40,713 nt of DNA, from positions 1 to 40,713 of the forward strand of contig JAEULQ010000010.1 of the NCBI GenBank assembly GCA_016792685.1. The letters are read 5' to 3'. The notes below the pieces were generated by a model. It saw only the letters and a program-made list of their open reading frames with translations. It was not told the DNA's origin and made no database searches. The position numbers were made by a program, and so were the translations under genes. Origin of the DNA: Tabrizicola sp. (lineage in GTDB: Bacteria; Pseudomonadota; Alphaproteobacteria; Rhodobacterales; Rhodobacteraceae). Every line of letters starts with the position of its first letter. The stretch's first letter is position 1. Shown piece by piece: positions 8,321 to 16,524 of the stretch.

Positions 8321-9292
8321 TCAGCCCCGCCGCAGCCCGTCCATCACCCGGACAAGCGCCTCGCTGATCCCGGGCTCGGACAGGGCGTGGCCGGCCATGG
8401 GGACCATCTTCAGTTCGCAATTCGACCAGCCTCGGGACAGGGCCCAGGCCGATTGGGGTGGGCAGATCATGTCGTAGCGGCCCTGGACGATCGTAGCCGG
8501 AACCTGTTCGATCCGTTTGCGTTCCCGCAGGATCCAGCCGTCGCAGTCAAGGAAGCCCGCGTTCTGGAAATAGTGGTTCTCGAGCCGGGCGAAGGCACGG
8601 GCGTAGTCGGAGGGGCTTTCGCCCAACGCGCCCTCGTTCTGGATCGAGGCGAGGGCGTTTTCCCAATTGGCCCAGATGCGGCCGAAGCGGGTTTCCTCGA
8701 CCAGGTTGCCGGAGAAGAGGCGGCGGTGGTAGGCTGCGATCAGGTCCTGGCGTTCGTCCTCGGGGATGACGTCGACAAAGCGCGCCCAGAGGTCGGGGAA
8801 GAAGGTCCCGGCGCCGCCGCCGTAGAACCATTTCAGTTCTGCCTGGGTCATCAGGAATACGCCGCGCAGGACCAGGTGGTTGACGCGGGTCGGATGGGTG
8901 ATCGCGTAGATCAGCGCAAGCGTCGCGCCCCAGCTGCCGCCGAAAGCGATGAAGCTGTCGATGCCGAGGGCGGTGCGGATCGCCTCGACATCCTCGACGA
9001 GGTGCCAGGTGGTATTGGCGGTGACCGAAGCATGGGGCCGGGAGCGGCCGCAGCCGCGCTGGTCGAACAGCACGATCCGGTAATGGCGCGGGTCGAAGTA
9101 GCGCCGCATCGCTGGAGAACAGCCCCCACCCGGACCGCCGTGGAAGACGAAGACAGGGACGCCATCGGGGCGGCCGCATTGTTCGACATAGACGCGGTGG
9201 CCATCGCCCATGTCGATCACGCGCTGATCGAAGGGCTCGATCGGCGGGTAAAGATACTCGACTGCGCGCTTTTGACCTGATCTCTGATCCAT
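8321..9292 (-). CDS. pip: Proline iminopeptidase (alpha/beta hydrolase, S33)
   Basis: A cytoplasmic serine peptidase that releases N-terminal proline from peptides, 323 residues. The S33 features are all visible: HGGPGGG oxyanion segment, DQRGCGRSRPH, the nucleophile elbow GGSWGATLAL, and the catalytic histidine in the MAGHAL segment near the C-terminus. The start chosen is the ATG at 9290-9292 (MDQRSGQKR), because the region further upstream does not resemble the family. It is divergent from ubiG with 55 bp between the starts. The CTATATAG palindrome at 9300-9307 lies so close to this ATG that the mRNA may have almost no leader if it serves as the -10. Confidence 0.93.
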   Translation of the reverse strand: MDQRSGQKRAVEYLYPPIEPFDQRVIDMGDGHRVYVEQCGRPDGVPVFVFHGGPGGGCSPAMRRYFDPRHYRIVLFDQRGCGRSRPHASVTANTTWHLVEDVEAIRTALGIDSFIAFGGSWGATLALIYAITHPTRVNHLVLRGVFLMTQAELKWFYGGGAGTFFPDLWARFVDVIPEDERQDLIAAYHRRLFSGNLVEETRFGRIWANWENALASIQNEGALGESPSDYARAFARLENHYFQNAGFLDCDGWILRERKRIEQVPATIVQGRYDMICPPQSAWALSRGWSNCELKMVPMAGHALSEPGISEALVRVMDGLRRG

Positions 9293-9299
9293 ATTCGCC

Positions 9300-9307
9300 C
9301 TATATAG
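9300..9307. promoter_or_regulatory. Symmetric -10-like element between pip and ubiG
   Basis: CTATATAG is an 8-bp palindrome containing a -10-like TATATA on both strands in the 55-bp divergent spacer. No good -35 at 16-18 bp is visible on either side, so this is only a suggestion. Confidence 0.25.
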
Positions 9308-9347
9308 CGCCGTGTAAGCCCGGAGTCGAAGGGCAAAGGAGGCGGTA

Positions 9348-10094
9348 ATGGCGGTCGATACGGTAGACCCTGCGGAAGTGGCCAAGTTCGAGGCGATGGC
9401 CGCCGAGTGGTGGGACCCGAACGGCAAGTTCAGGCCGCTGCACATGCTGAATCCGTGCCGGCTGGACTATATCTGTGCGCAGATCGCCGCCGAGTTCGGC
9501 CGTGACCTGACGGCGCCGCTGCCGTTCAAGGGTCTGCGGCTGCTGGATATCGGCTGCGGCGGGGGGCTCCTCTCGGAACCGATGGCGCGGCTGGGGGCGG
9601 ATGTGGTCGGCGCCGATGCGGCCGAGCGGAACATCCCGGTGGCAAAGGCACATGCCCGGCAGTCGGGGCTGGCGATCGACTATCGCCATACGACAGCCGA
9701 GGCGCTGGCTGCGGCGGGCGAGCGGTTCGATGTGGTCCTGAACATGGAAGTGGTCGAGCATGTGGCTGACCCGCAGGCCTATCTCACTGCCTGTCAGGAA
9801 TTGCTGAAGCCCGGCGGGCTGATGATCTGTTCCACGCTGAACCGGAATCCCAAGAGCTTCATGATGGCCATCGTCGGCGCGGAATGGGTGATGCGCTGGC
9901 TGCCCAAGGGCACGCATGACTGGGCGAAGTTCATCACGCCGGATGAGCTTTACGAGCTGATCCGCAAGGCTGACTTGCGGCCGGTCGACCGCAAGGGGAT
10001 GGTCTTCAACCCGGTAACCTGGCGCTGGAGCCTGTCAGACCGCGACCTGAGCTGCAACTACGTCACTGCCTCGGTCAAGACGACGACCGGTTAA
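9348..10094 (+). CDS. ubiG: Bifunctional ubiquinone biosynthesis O-methyltransferase
   Basis: Carries out the two SAM-dependent O-methylations of the ubiquinone ring. It has 248 residues, with AAAGGAGGCGG just before the ATG. The family N-terminus is evident ([36 protein letters not shown]), followed by the SAM-binding motif [21 protein letters not shown], and post-motif segments [13 protein letters not shown] and [15 protein letters not shown]. Its TAA shares bases with the stop codon of the convergent PLP enzyme gene (TTAA), leaving no room for a terminator. Confidence 0.95.
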   Translation: MAVDTVDPAEVAKFEAMAAEWWDPNGKFRPLHMLNPCRLDYICAQIAAEFGRDLTAPLPFKGLRLLDIGCGGGLLSEPMARLGADVVGADAAERNIPVAKAHARQSGLAIDYRHTTAEALAAAGERFDVVLNMEVVEHVADPQAYLTACQELLKPGGLMICSTLNRNPKSFMMAIVGAEWVMRWLPKGTHDWAKFITPDELYELIRKADLRPVDRKGMVFNPVTWRWSLSDRDLSCNYVTASVKTTTG

Positions 10095-11308
10095 TCGGAG
10101 CCCAGCGGTTCGGGAACCAGACCGGCCCGGGTGTCGCGGTCGAAGACGCGGGTGACGTCGCAGATCAGTTCGGCCAAATCGTCGATATCGGCGGCACCGT
10201 GATCGGCTGTCAGCTGGATCCTCCACCGCGGGGCATGGCCGGGTACGATGGGCGCCAGCAGAAGCGGGACCTGCGGACCGGCGCTGGCCAGAAGCCGGGT
10301 CCGGGCTTCGGCCGTCTGCAGCGGCAGGCGCACTGGCACCAGCGGCGAGACCTGGCCCATGACGCGCAGGCCGTCCGACATCAGGCGATTTCGCAGGCGC
10401 AGCGCGCAGCCATGCAGGCGACGACGACGGCGGCGGCCCTCGGGGCTGTCGACAAGGTCAAGGGCGGTCTGGATCACCGTGGCGTTGACCGGCGAAAGCG
10501 CTGCCCGATGCTTCTGGCCCGGGCGCAGGGCGTCGGCCAGTGCCGGATCCCGCAGGGCGACAAATCCACCGGTGGCCGCAAAGGTCTTGGCGAAGCTGCC
10601 GAGCACGACGTCGACCCGGCCAAGGCAACCCTGAAGCTCCAGAACGCCACGACCTTCCTGGCCGAGGGCGCCAAGGTCATGCGAGACATCGGCGATGAGA
10701 ACCGCCCCATGCTGCCGCGCAAGCTGGGTGAGTTCGGCCAGGTCGGCCATGCGCGAGCCATGGGCCGAAATCGCCGGCACCGCGATGAAGATCCGGCCCC
10801 GGTGCTGCTGCCGACCAAGCCGGGACAGTCGACGTTCCAGTCCTTCGAGTGACCCGGAGGGGCAGCGGTGCGGTCTGGCACCTGCGGCGATAGTGGTCTC
10901 GAACATTGCGGGATGGGCGCCGGCGTCGATGATCACGTCGTCCTGCGGGTGGAAGAGGCCAAGCAAGGTCGCGCAAATGGCATCGGTGCCGGAAGGAAAC
11001 ACCAGGGCAGCCGGAAGCTGCAGGAAGGCGGCGATCCTGGCTTGCAGCGCAAGGGCCGGGGCGCTGGGCGACGAGGCGGGATGGCTTTGGCCCAGAGCGG
11101 CAAGGACAGCGGAGCGTATCGCCGGATGGCTGGCGAGGGCGAGGTAATCCTGCGCGGTGAAGTCCAACCCAGGGCGTGGAAGGGCTCGGGCGGGTTCCGG
11201 GAAGGCGGACAGGAACGGCACGGCGTTTTCCGACAGACCGGGACGGGCGTGATTTGGGTGCTGGGCAACTCCGTCGGGGGACGAAATGGTCCGGGCGGGG
11301 CGGGGCAT
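10091..11308 (-). CDS. Alpha-oxoamine-synthase-like PLP enzyme, substrate unknown
   Basis: A 405-residue fold-type I PLP enzyme resembling the family of 8-amino-7-oxononanoate synthase, 5-aminolevulinate synthase and serine palmitoyltransferase. The start is the ATG at 11306-11308 with AGAGGT upstream; a longer open frame has no support. Family landmarks are the [11 protein letters not shown] segment, [14 protein letters not shown] (the usual NHAS block), the cofactor Asp in [17 protein letters not shown] (in place of DEAHS/TG), and the Schiff-base lysine in [15 protein letters not shown]. The canonical Glu-Ala between Asp and His is Val-Ser here, so the substrate may differ. No biotin or tetrapyrrole gene is adjacent. 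The acyl-CoA:amino-acid condensation is inferred from the family. Confidence 0.7.
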   Translation of the reverse strand: MPRPARTISSPDGVAQHPNHARPGLSENAVPFLSAFPEPARALPRPGLDFTAQDYLALASHPAIRSAVLAALGQSHPASSPSAPALALQARIAAFLQLPAALVFPSGTDAICATLLGLFHPQDDVIIDAGAHPAMFETTIAAGARPHRCPSGSLEGLERRLSRLGRQQHRGRIFIAVPAISAHGSRMADLAELTQLARQHGAVLIADVSHDLGALGQEGRGVLELQGCLGRVDVVLGSFAKTFAATGGFVALRDPALADALRPGQKHRAALSPVNATVIQTALDLVDSPEGRRRRRRLHGCALRLRNRLMSDGLRVMGQVSPLVPVRLPLQTAEARTRLLASAGPQVPLLLAPIVPGHAPRWRIQLTADHGAADIDDLAELICDVTRVFDRDTRAGLVPEPLGSD

Positions 11309-11503
11309 GGTGTGACCTCTTGCTGGGCCCCGATGCGCATTTGGGGCATCAAGGAGCCGTTGGCGGGCTTGGTCAGAACCTGCGCAGCGAGGGGGAAAAA
11401 TGCGCGTTAATTCCCCGTGAAAACCGCGAAACCGTCGCTGGCACCCCGCGAAATGCGGAAAACTCTGTGCCATGCTGCCGGAAATCGGCAGGGAGTCGCG
11501 GCC

Positions 11504-13501
11504 ATGACGCAATGGAAAGAGGTCACCTCGGGGCTGGAGCATGGGGGCTATGTCGCCTGGGAAGCGGCCGTCGACGCGGCGCTTGGCCATCTGGGGCATG
11601 ATCATGTGCCGCTGTTCGTAAAGCTTTCCCCACCGACCGGGATGACGCTGCTGCAGGCCATCGACCAGACCCTGGCACTGCCGGGACTGCGTCTCAGCCG
11701 ACATGAGCACGACCTCATGGCGACCGAACGCGCGCTTGTTGCGGCCGGAGGGACGCAGGAGATCCGGCTGGTGGTCTTCTGGAAGCGGGCGGATCTGGGC
11801 AGCCTGCCCGGCTTCTGGAAGGTGTTGCAGGTCGGCCCGGCGCTGTCGATCGCCGAGGATCAGGCATCGGCGCAGGGTACGGATCTGGTGACCCTGGCCG
11901 GGGATCTGGACCGGAACGTGCCGCTTGTGGCGGTGATCGACGACGGGATCGGTTATCTCAACGCCCGTTTCCGCAGGTCGCGGGATGAGACCCGAATCCG
12001 GGCGGTCTGGCTGCAGTCAACCGAGCGCGAAGGTGCGGCCGGGGGCGTGCTGAATGGCTGCGTCCTGGGTCAGGCCGAGATCGACAAGATGCTGGCTGAT
12101 GGCGGCGACGAGGTGGCACAGTACCGCGCCAGGAATAGGTCGCTCTTTCCCATGCCCGATGGGGTGCTGACCGACCGACATGTCGCGCATGGCACGCATG
12201 TGTTGGACCTTGCAGCAGGCGCGGCGCCCTGGGCAGGAGACGAGCTTTCGCGCTTGCCAATCCTCGCGGTCCAGTTGCCACCGGCCAGCATCCGCGAGAC
12301 GTCGGGGCGGCGGATGGAAACCCATCTGGTACAGGGCCTGCGCTGGATCCTGTCCGAGGTGCTGCGTCAGGCGGATCACAGCGATGTGCCGCCCGTCATC
12401 GTCAACATCAGCCTTGGGTCACTGGCCGGCCCCGGGGATCGTCATGCCTTCCTGGCGGACTGGCTGGCTTATGAGGTCGCCCGGCACGCCCGGGTCACCG
12501 GGGGCGGAGAGATCCGGCTGGTCGTGGCCTATGGCAATTCGCGGCTAGGTCGCCTGGTCGCGCGTGGCGAACTGCGCCAGTCGCAGGCAATGAAACTGAT
12601 CTGGCGGGTGCAGCCGGACGATCACAGCTCGAGTTTCCTTGAGCTGCGGGCCGACCAGAGCCAGGTTGCAGGGCTGAGCCTTCGGCTGAAGCCGCCGGAA
12701 GGTTCGGGTCTGCCGGGCCTGGACATCCCCTGGCCGGTGGCGGGCAAGGGCTGGCGTTTGCCCGGACCGATTGCCGCCGTGACCGCCAGCCACGAGGACG
12801 GAGGCCAGTCGCATGTGCATCTGGCGCTGGGCCCGACAGCCGGGACAGGCCCGATGCCTGCGGCGCCGTCCGGGGCCTGGCTGATCGAGGTCAGGACCGA
12901 AATGATCGAGCCGGTCCGGGTGACGGCGCGGGTGCAGCGAGATGATACGCCTCCGGGCTATCCGACGCTGGGGCGGCAAAGCTGGCTTGACCATCCGTTG
13001 GCCTGGGACTGGGATCCCGATCAGCGTGGCTTCCTTGCGCCGCGCCTGGCGCAGGATGCTCCGGGTTGCCCGGTTACCCGCGAGGGCAGCTTTGTCGCTT
13101 TTGCGGGCGCGGATGACCCGCGCATCCTGTTCGTCGGTGCCGGCCGGCCGGTGACGGGCCGACGCGGAGAGCTGCAGGCGACGGCCTATTCGTCCGAAGG
13201 TGTCCAGCATTTCGCCCGTCCAGGCGAATCGCGTGGCCCGACACTGATGGCGCAAGGTGACGGTGGTGTCCTGCTGCGCGGGATGCGGGCGACCGGTGTT
13301 CCAAGTGGATCGGTGGTCAGGATGTCGGGAACCAGCGTTGCGGCCCCGCAGGTGACGCGCGCGCTGGCCCGGTATTTCCTGACCGTTCCAGAAGGCGCAC
13401 GGACACCGGAAAAGGAGCGTCAGTTCCTGACCGGAACGCCGAACTGGACCACGATCGACCCGCGCGAAGGCTATGGCACCCTGATCGCCACGGGGTCGTG
13501 A
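11504..13501 (+). CDS. Subtilase (S8) family serine peptidase without signal peptide
   Basis: A 665-residue subtilisin-fold protease with a complete catalytic set: Asp146 in VAVIDDGIG, His229 in HVAHGTHVLDL, the oxyanion-hole Asn345 in VVAYGNS, and Ser611 in RMSGTSVAAPQV. The about 265 residues between Asn and Ser far exceed subtilisin's, implying an inserted beta-rich domain (about 370-560). The N-terminal 135 residues are not a signal peptide or an obvious propeptide, so the protein looks cytoplasmic. The start is the ATG at 11504 with GGGAG eight bases upstream. It converges on the PAP2-fold gene, with a perfect hairpin between them. The local cluster of protease, PAP2-like protein and regulator looks accessory. 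Substrate is unknown. Confidence 0.8.
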   Translation: MTQWKEVTSGLEHGGYVAWEAAVDAALGHLGHDHVPLFVKLSPPTGMTLLQAIDQTLALPGLRLSRHEHDLMATERALVAAGGTQEIRLVVFWKRADLGSLPGFWKVLQVGPALSIAEDQASAQGTDLVTLAGDLDRNVPLVAVIDDGIGYLNARFRRSRDETRIRAVWLQSTEREGAAGGVLNGCVLGQAEIDKMLADGGDEVAQYRARNRSLFPMPDGVLTDRHVAHGTHVLDLAAGAAPWAGDELSRLPILAVQLPPASIRETSGRRMETHLVQGLRWILSEVLRQADHSDVPPVIVNISLGSLAGPGDRHAFLADWLAYEVARHARVTGGGEIRLVVAYGNSRLGRLVARGELRQSQAMKLIWRVQPDDHSSSFLELRADQSQVAGLSLRLKPPEGSGLPGLDIPWPVAGKGWRLPGPIAAVTASHEDGGQSHVHLALGPTAGTGPMPAAPSGAWLIEVRTEMIEPVRVTARVQRDDTPPGYPTLGRQSWLDHPLAWDWDPDQRGFLAPRLAQDAPGCPVTREGSFVAFAGADDPRILFVGAGRPVTGRRGELQATAYSSEGVQHFARPGESRGPTLMAQGDGGVLLRGMRATGVPSGSVVRMSGTSVAAPQVTRALARYFLTVPEGARTPEKERQFLTGTPNWTTIDPREGYGTLIATGS

Positions 13502-13512
13502 CCGGTCAGAGA

Positions 13513-13545
13513 AACGCCCCCTGTCCGGGTCGGGAAGGGGGCGTT
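13513..13545. terminator. Hairpin between convergent subtilase and PAP2-fold genes
   Basis: Perfect 9-bp arms AACGCCCCC (13513-13521) and GGGGGCGTT (13537-13545) with a 15-nt loop. It sits midway between two convergent stop codons and can act in both directions. There is no long U-tract. Confidence 0.6.
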
Positions 13546-13576
13546 CGGTCGGATGCGAGGCGAAGTTCGCCCCGGG

Positions 13577-14731
13577 CTATCGCCATTCCGCCAGCGCTGC
13601 ACGCCAAAGCGGCGGCAGAACGTGCCAGTCCTTCGCTTCGGCGACCGTGGTGGTCCCGGCGTCCCAGTTCTCGCCGCCCGAACCATGCAGCGCCGCGCAC
13701 CACTTGCGCAGGGTGAAGTCGCCCGACCAGGCATTGGCATCGGCTTTCCATTCCCGCACGGCATGGTCGGACCCGCCACCCAGGCAGTGGCTGATAAAGG
13801 CCAGTGCGATCGAATGGCCAAGAAGCCCGCCATGCGCAGAGTCGACCGGATAATGCACCCCGGCCACGGTGCGGTTGTCGGCGATACGGGCCGCGAGGCG
13901 GAACAGAAGGATGACGGGATCGGTGACCGGCGCGGACTCGCTGGCGGGGGCCAGCTTTTCGTGCAGCGTCGCCACCAGCTTTGCCGGAGGTACACCGTCG
14001 GCATAGAGCCGGAAAGCGGCAAGCAGAGTGGCAAATGCAAAGGCCTCGGTCGCGTGGCCCGAGGGGTAAGCGGAATGGCCGGGAGTGGAAATCACCGGCT
14101 GGATCTGCGGCGAAAGGTCGACCGGTCGGCGGACCGAGCAGAGATGCTTCATCCGCTGTTCCTGTGCAACAACAGTGTCATGCAGTGCGGCCAGAAGCTG
14201 GGCGGTATGGGGCCGCCGTATCGCTCCGATTGGCATTTGAGCGGCAAAGAAACCAGTGAAATCCTCGGCCTGGGCCAGGATTTCGCCCAAGCGGTCGGCC
14301 CGCAAATCCATCGCGGCGCGCAGCTCCGGCATCTGTGCGGCAATGGTTTCCGAGGTCGGAGGCGTCAAGCTGATAAGGTCGCTTTCGGTGCGCACGAGCT
14401 TGGCCGGATCCGCCCCGGGTCGGACCGAGAAGAGCGACATGCCTTCATAGGCCAGCACCGAAGCCCGAGGATAGGCGTCAAGGCGCATTAGGCGCTGCAG
14501 TTCGTCTCCTGTCGTGGCCGGAGGGACGGGAACCGTGCCGTCCCAGAACCCCATCAGCGCTTCGGCAGTCTGGCCCAAGGCCGCTGCGCTTGCCGGAGAA
14601 GCGCCGCTGCCATGAATTCCATGAATTCCATGAATTCCGTGGATTCCGTGAATCCCGTGGATTCCGTGAATCCCATGAATCCCGTGGATTCCGTGGATCC
14701 CGTGGATCCCGCTTGTTGCGAGAATCGACAT
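13577..14731 (-). CDS. PAP2/vanadium-haloperoxidase-fold protein with an N-terminal (Gly-Ile-His)11 repeat
   Basis: A 384-residue protein starting MSILATS, with a strong GGGAGG five bases before the ATG at 14729-14731. Residues 8-40 are eleven exact Gly-Ile-His triplets. From about residue 90 the protein follows the PAP2/vanadium-dependent haloperoxidase signature in full: Lys195-X6-Arg202-Pro, Pro-Ser-Gly-His at 223-226, and Arg287-X5-His293-X3-Asp297, the residues that hold phosphate or vanadate with the catalytic histidine. No signal peptide is seen. It could be an acid phosphatase or a haloperoxidase; the signature does not decide. It is divergent from the SARP-like regulator, which probably controls it, and convergent with the subtilase. 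The histidine-rich leader is unusual for the family and might bind metal. Confidence 0.82.
   Translation of the reverse strand: MSILATSGIHGIHGIHGIHGIHGIHGIHGIHGIHGIHGIHGSGASPASAAALGQTAEALMGFWDGTVPVPPATTGDELQRLMRLDAYPRASVLAYEGMSLFSVRPGADPAKLVRTESDLISLTPPTSETIAAQMPELRAAMDLRADRLGEILAQAEDFTGFFAAQMPIGAIRRPHTAQLLAALHDTVVAQEQRMKHLCSVRRPVDLSPQIQPVISTPGHSAYPSGHATEAFAFATLLAAFRLYADGVPPAKLVATLHEKLAPASESAPVTDPVILLFRLAARIADNRTVAGVHYPVDSAHGGLLGHSIALAFISHCLGGGSDHAVREWKADANAWSGDFTLRKWCAALHGSGGENWDAGTTTVAEAKDWHVLPPLWRAALAEWR
14612..14710 (-). repeat. Eleven tandem 9-bp units encoding Gly-Ile-His
   Basis: Eleven head-to-tail 9-bp units on the minus strand read GGR-ATY-CAY. Units differ only at third codon positions (GGG/GGA, ATC/ATT, CAC/CAT), so every copy encodes the same tripeptide. 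Because the unit is three codons, copy-number changes would not shift the frame. Confidence 0.95.
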
Positions 14732-14769
14732 CAAACCCTCCCTTTTCAATCGACAAATCGTGCATCGGA

Positions 14770-14785
14770 TTTGCCATTTGGCAAA
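14770..14785. promoter_or_regulatory. Perfect palindrome in the divergent promoter of the PAP2-fold gene and its regulator
   Basis: TTTGCCA-TT-TGGCAAA is a perfect 7-bp inverted repeat with a 2-bp spacer, 39 bp upstream of the PAP2-fold start and 120 bp before the regulator start. A second palindrome, TCAATTGA, lies at 14808-14815. Either may be an operator. Binding by the adjacent regulator is an inference. Confidence 0.5.
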
Positions 14786-14904
14786 GTCCGCTTGCGGGTG
14801 CTTGGTATCAATTGACGCAGAATTCACGGTCTCGGCAGCCGCCAAGGAGTGTTGCACGAGCGTTCTCAACCGCTTAGCGTGGCGGCCGGGGACAGGGGAA
14901 GGTC

Positions 14905-16524
14905 ATGTTTATCCGCCTGGTTGGGGTTTTCGAAATCAAGGATGATGCCGGGCGCGACCGTACGCCGCGTGGCGCGAAAGCACGCGCGATCCTGGCGATG
15001 CTTTGCCAGACCCCGGATCGACGCCGGGCAAGGCGCTGGCTAGAAGCCCGGCTCTGGTCCGATCGGGGCGCTGAACAGGCCAGTGGCAGCCTGCGGCAGG
15101 CCCTGATGGAAATCCGCAAGGCGCTGGGACCGTATGCGGACTGGCTGCAGACTGACCGTGACACGGTGCGGCTCTCCGGGGTCACGATCGATCTGGAGCA
15201 TGACCCGGACGCTGCGGCAAAGGCCCTGCAATCAGGGAGGGAGTTCCTGGAAGGGATCGACATCATCGATCAGGCTTTCGAGGAATGGCTGCGTGAAGAG
15301 CGGTCCCGAGTTGAAGGGAAGATGGGTACGCGTCGGCCCGATCTGGCGCGGCTACCGGTTGCGCAGACTGCGCGGCTGCCATTCGTGATCCGACTTGGTG
15401 GCTTGCCCCAGGGCGTGGGCCTGTTTGCCGGGCGGGCACTTGCCGACGCGATCGGCCGCCTTGTAAGCGAGTTTGCCCATATTGATCTCTATGGCTCGGA
15501 TGGCACCACTATTCCGCCGGATCTTCCAAAGGAGGGCATGGTCCTGCAGGTCGAGGGCGCGGAAATCCAGAGTCGCGTCCATGTACTCGTCAGCTTGTCC
15601 TCGATTGCGAGTGGGCAAATCATTTGGAACCAGCGATCCGTCGTGCCGGTATCAGAGGCCGATTTCATTGGAGCAGGAGACCTACCGCCGCTGGTCTTCC
15701 AAGCAGCGGACGCGGCCCTATCCTATTTCCCGCGACTTCCTGAATGCCAGGAAGGTCCGCGCCGGGCAAATGCGCTGATCGCGGACGCGTTGGCCGCGAT
15801 GTTCACCTATGACGGCGAAAGTCTGCGGGCGGCCGACCGAATGCTTGCCGAGGCTGGAAGCATCGCAAACTCGGCTCGGATCTATGCCTGGCGGTGCCTG
15901 GTGCGGCAGATCATGGTGGTCGAGCGGACCGAGCGGGACCATAAACGCATCGAAGCGGAGATCGACGAATACTCACGCAAGGCGCTGGAGCTTTCCAAGG
16001 CCAATCCGCTTGTCCTTTCACTGGTCGGCCTCGCCCGCGTCATGATTGACGAGAATCCCGAGGCCGGCACAGTCTTGGCACGGGATGCCGTTGCACTGAG
16101 CCCTTACAACGCGCATGCATATTTCGCGCAGGCTGCTGCCCTGATCCGGCTTGAGGACAACAGCGCAGCCCTTGAGGCAGCCCGACGCGGCGCGGAAATC
16201 GCGGCCCGAACGGCGCATGTTCATTGGTTTGAGGCAATGTCGGGCCTGGCTGCAGTCCGCAGTGGCTCCTACGCAGCGGCTATCGCACACTTCGAGGCCG
16301 CACATTACCGTGCGCCCAATTTCCGCGTGGCGATGCGGCATCTGGTTTTTCTCTACCTTTGGGCCGCTGAACCCGAGAAGGCCGCCAGGGTTTACCGCGG
16401 CCTTTTGCGCGCCGAGCCCGACTTCACGCTTGAGCGCATAATGAGCGAGCCAGAGTATCCGGCCGTGACGCTGCGCCGAAGCGGCCTTCTGGAGAAATAC
16501 GGCGCGCAGATTGCCAGTCTTTAG
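14905..16524 (+). CDS. SARP-like transcriptional regulator (winged helix plus TPR)
   Basis: A 539-residue regulator. Residues 1-95 are an OmpR-type winged helix of the SARP kind: LVGVFEIKDDAG, then PRGAKARAILAMLCQTPDRR, LWSDRGAEQASGSLRQALMEIRKAL and a final beta-hairpin DRDTVRLSG. The middle (about 150-280) holds a domain like those linking DNA-binding and TPR parts in CadC- and SARP-like regulators. The C-terminal half (about 300-520) is helical with TPR-like repeats, for example NAHAYFAQAAALIRLEDNSAALEAARRG and GSYAAAIAHFEAAHYRAPNF. No receiver domain or transmembrane segment is present. The ATG follows CAGGGGAAGGTC. It is divergent from the PAP2-fold gene with palindromes between. Its stop overlaps that of the convergent reductase (TTAG). 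Confidence 0.8.
   Translation: MFIRLVGVFEIKDDAGRDRTPRGAKARAILAMLCQTPDRRRARRWLEARLWSDRGAEQASGSLRQALMEIRKALGPYADWLQTDRDTVRLSGVTIDLEHDPDAAAKALQSGREFLEGIDIIDQAFEEWLREERSRVEGKMGTRRPDLARLPVAQTARLPFVIRLGGLPQGVGLFAGRALADAIGRLVSEFAHIDLYGSDGTTIPPDLPKEGMVLQVEGAEIQSRVHVLVSLSSIASGQIIWNQRSVVPVSEADFIGAGDLPPLVFQAADAALSYFPRLPECQEGPRRANALIADALAAMFTYDGESLRAADRMLAEAGSIANSARIYAWRCLVRQIMVVERTERDHKRIEAEIDEYSRKALELSKANPLVLSLVGLARVMIDENPEAGTVLARDAVALSPYNAHAYFAQAAALIRLEDNSAALEAARRGAEIAARTAHVHWFEAMSGLAAVRSGSYAAAIAHFEAAHYRAPNFRVAMRHLVFLYLWAAEPEKAARVYRGLLRAEPDFTLERIMSEPEYPAVTLRRSGLLEKYGAQIASL

Noticed and set aside
11417-11503. Earlier start for the subtilase
   Set aside because: The extra 29 residues are Arg-rich without a signal peptide, and the ATG at 11504 has a proper GGGAG upstream.
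14609-14710. CRISPR-like short repeats
   Set aside because: The 9-bp units are contiguous with no spacers, lie in frame inside a coding region, and encode a constant tripeptide.
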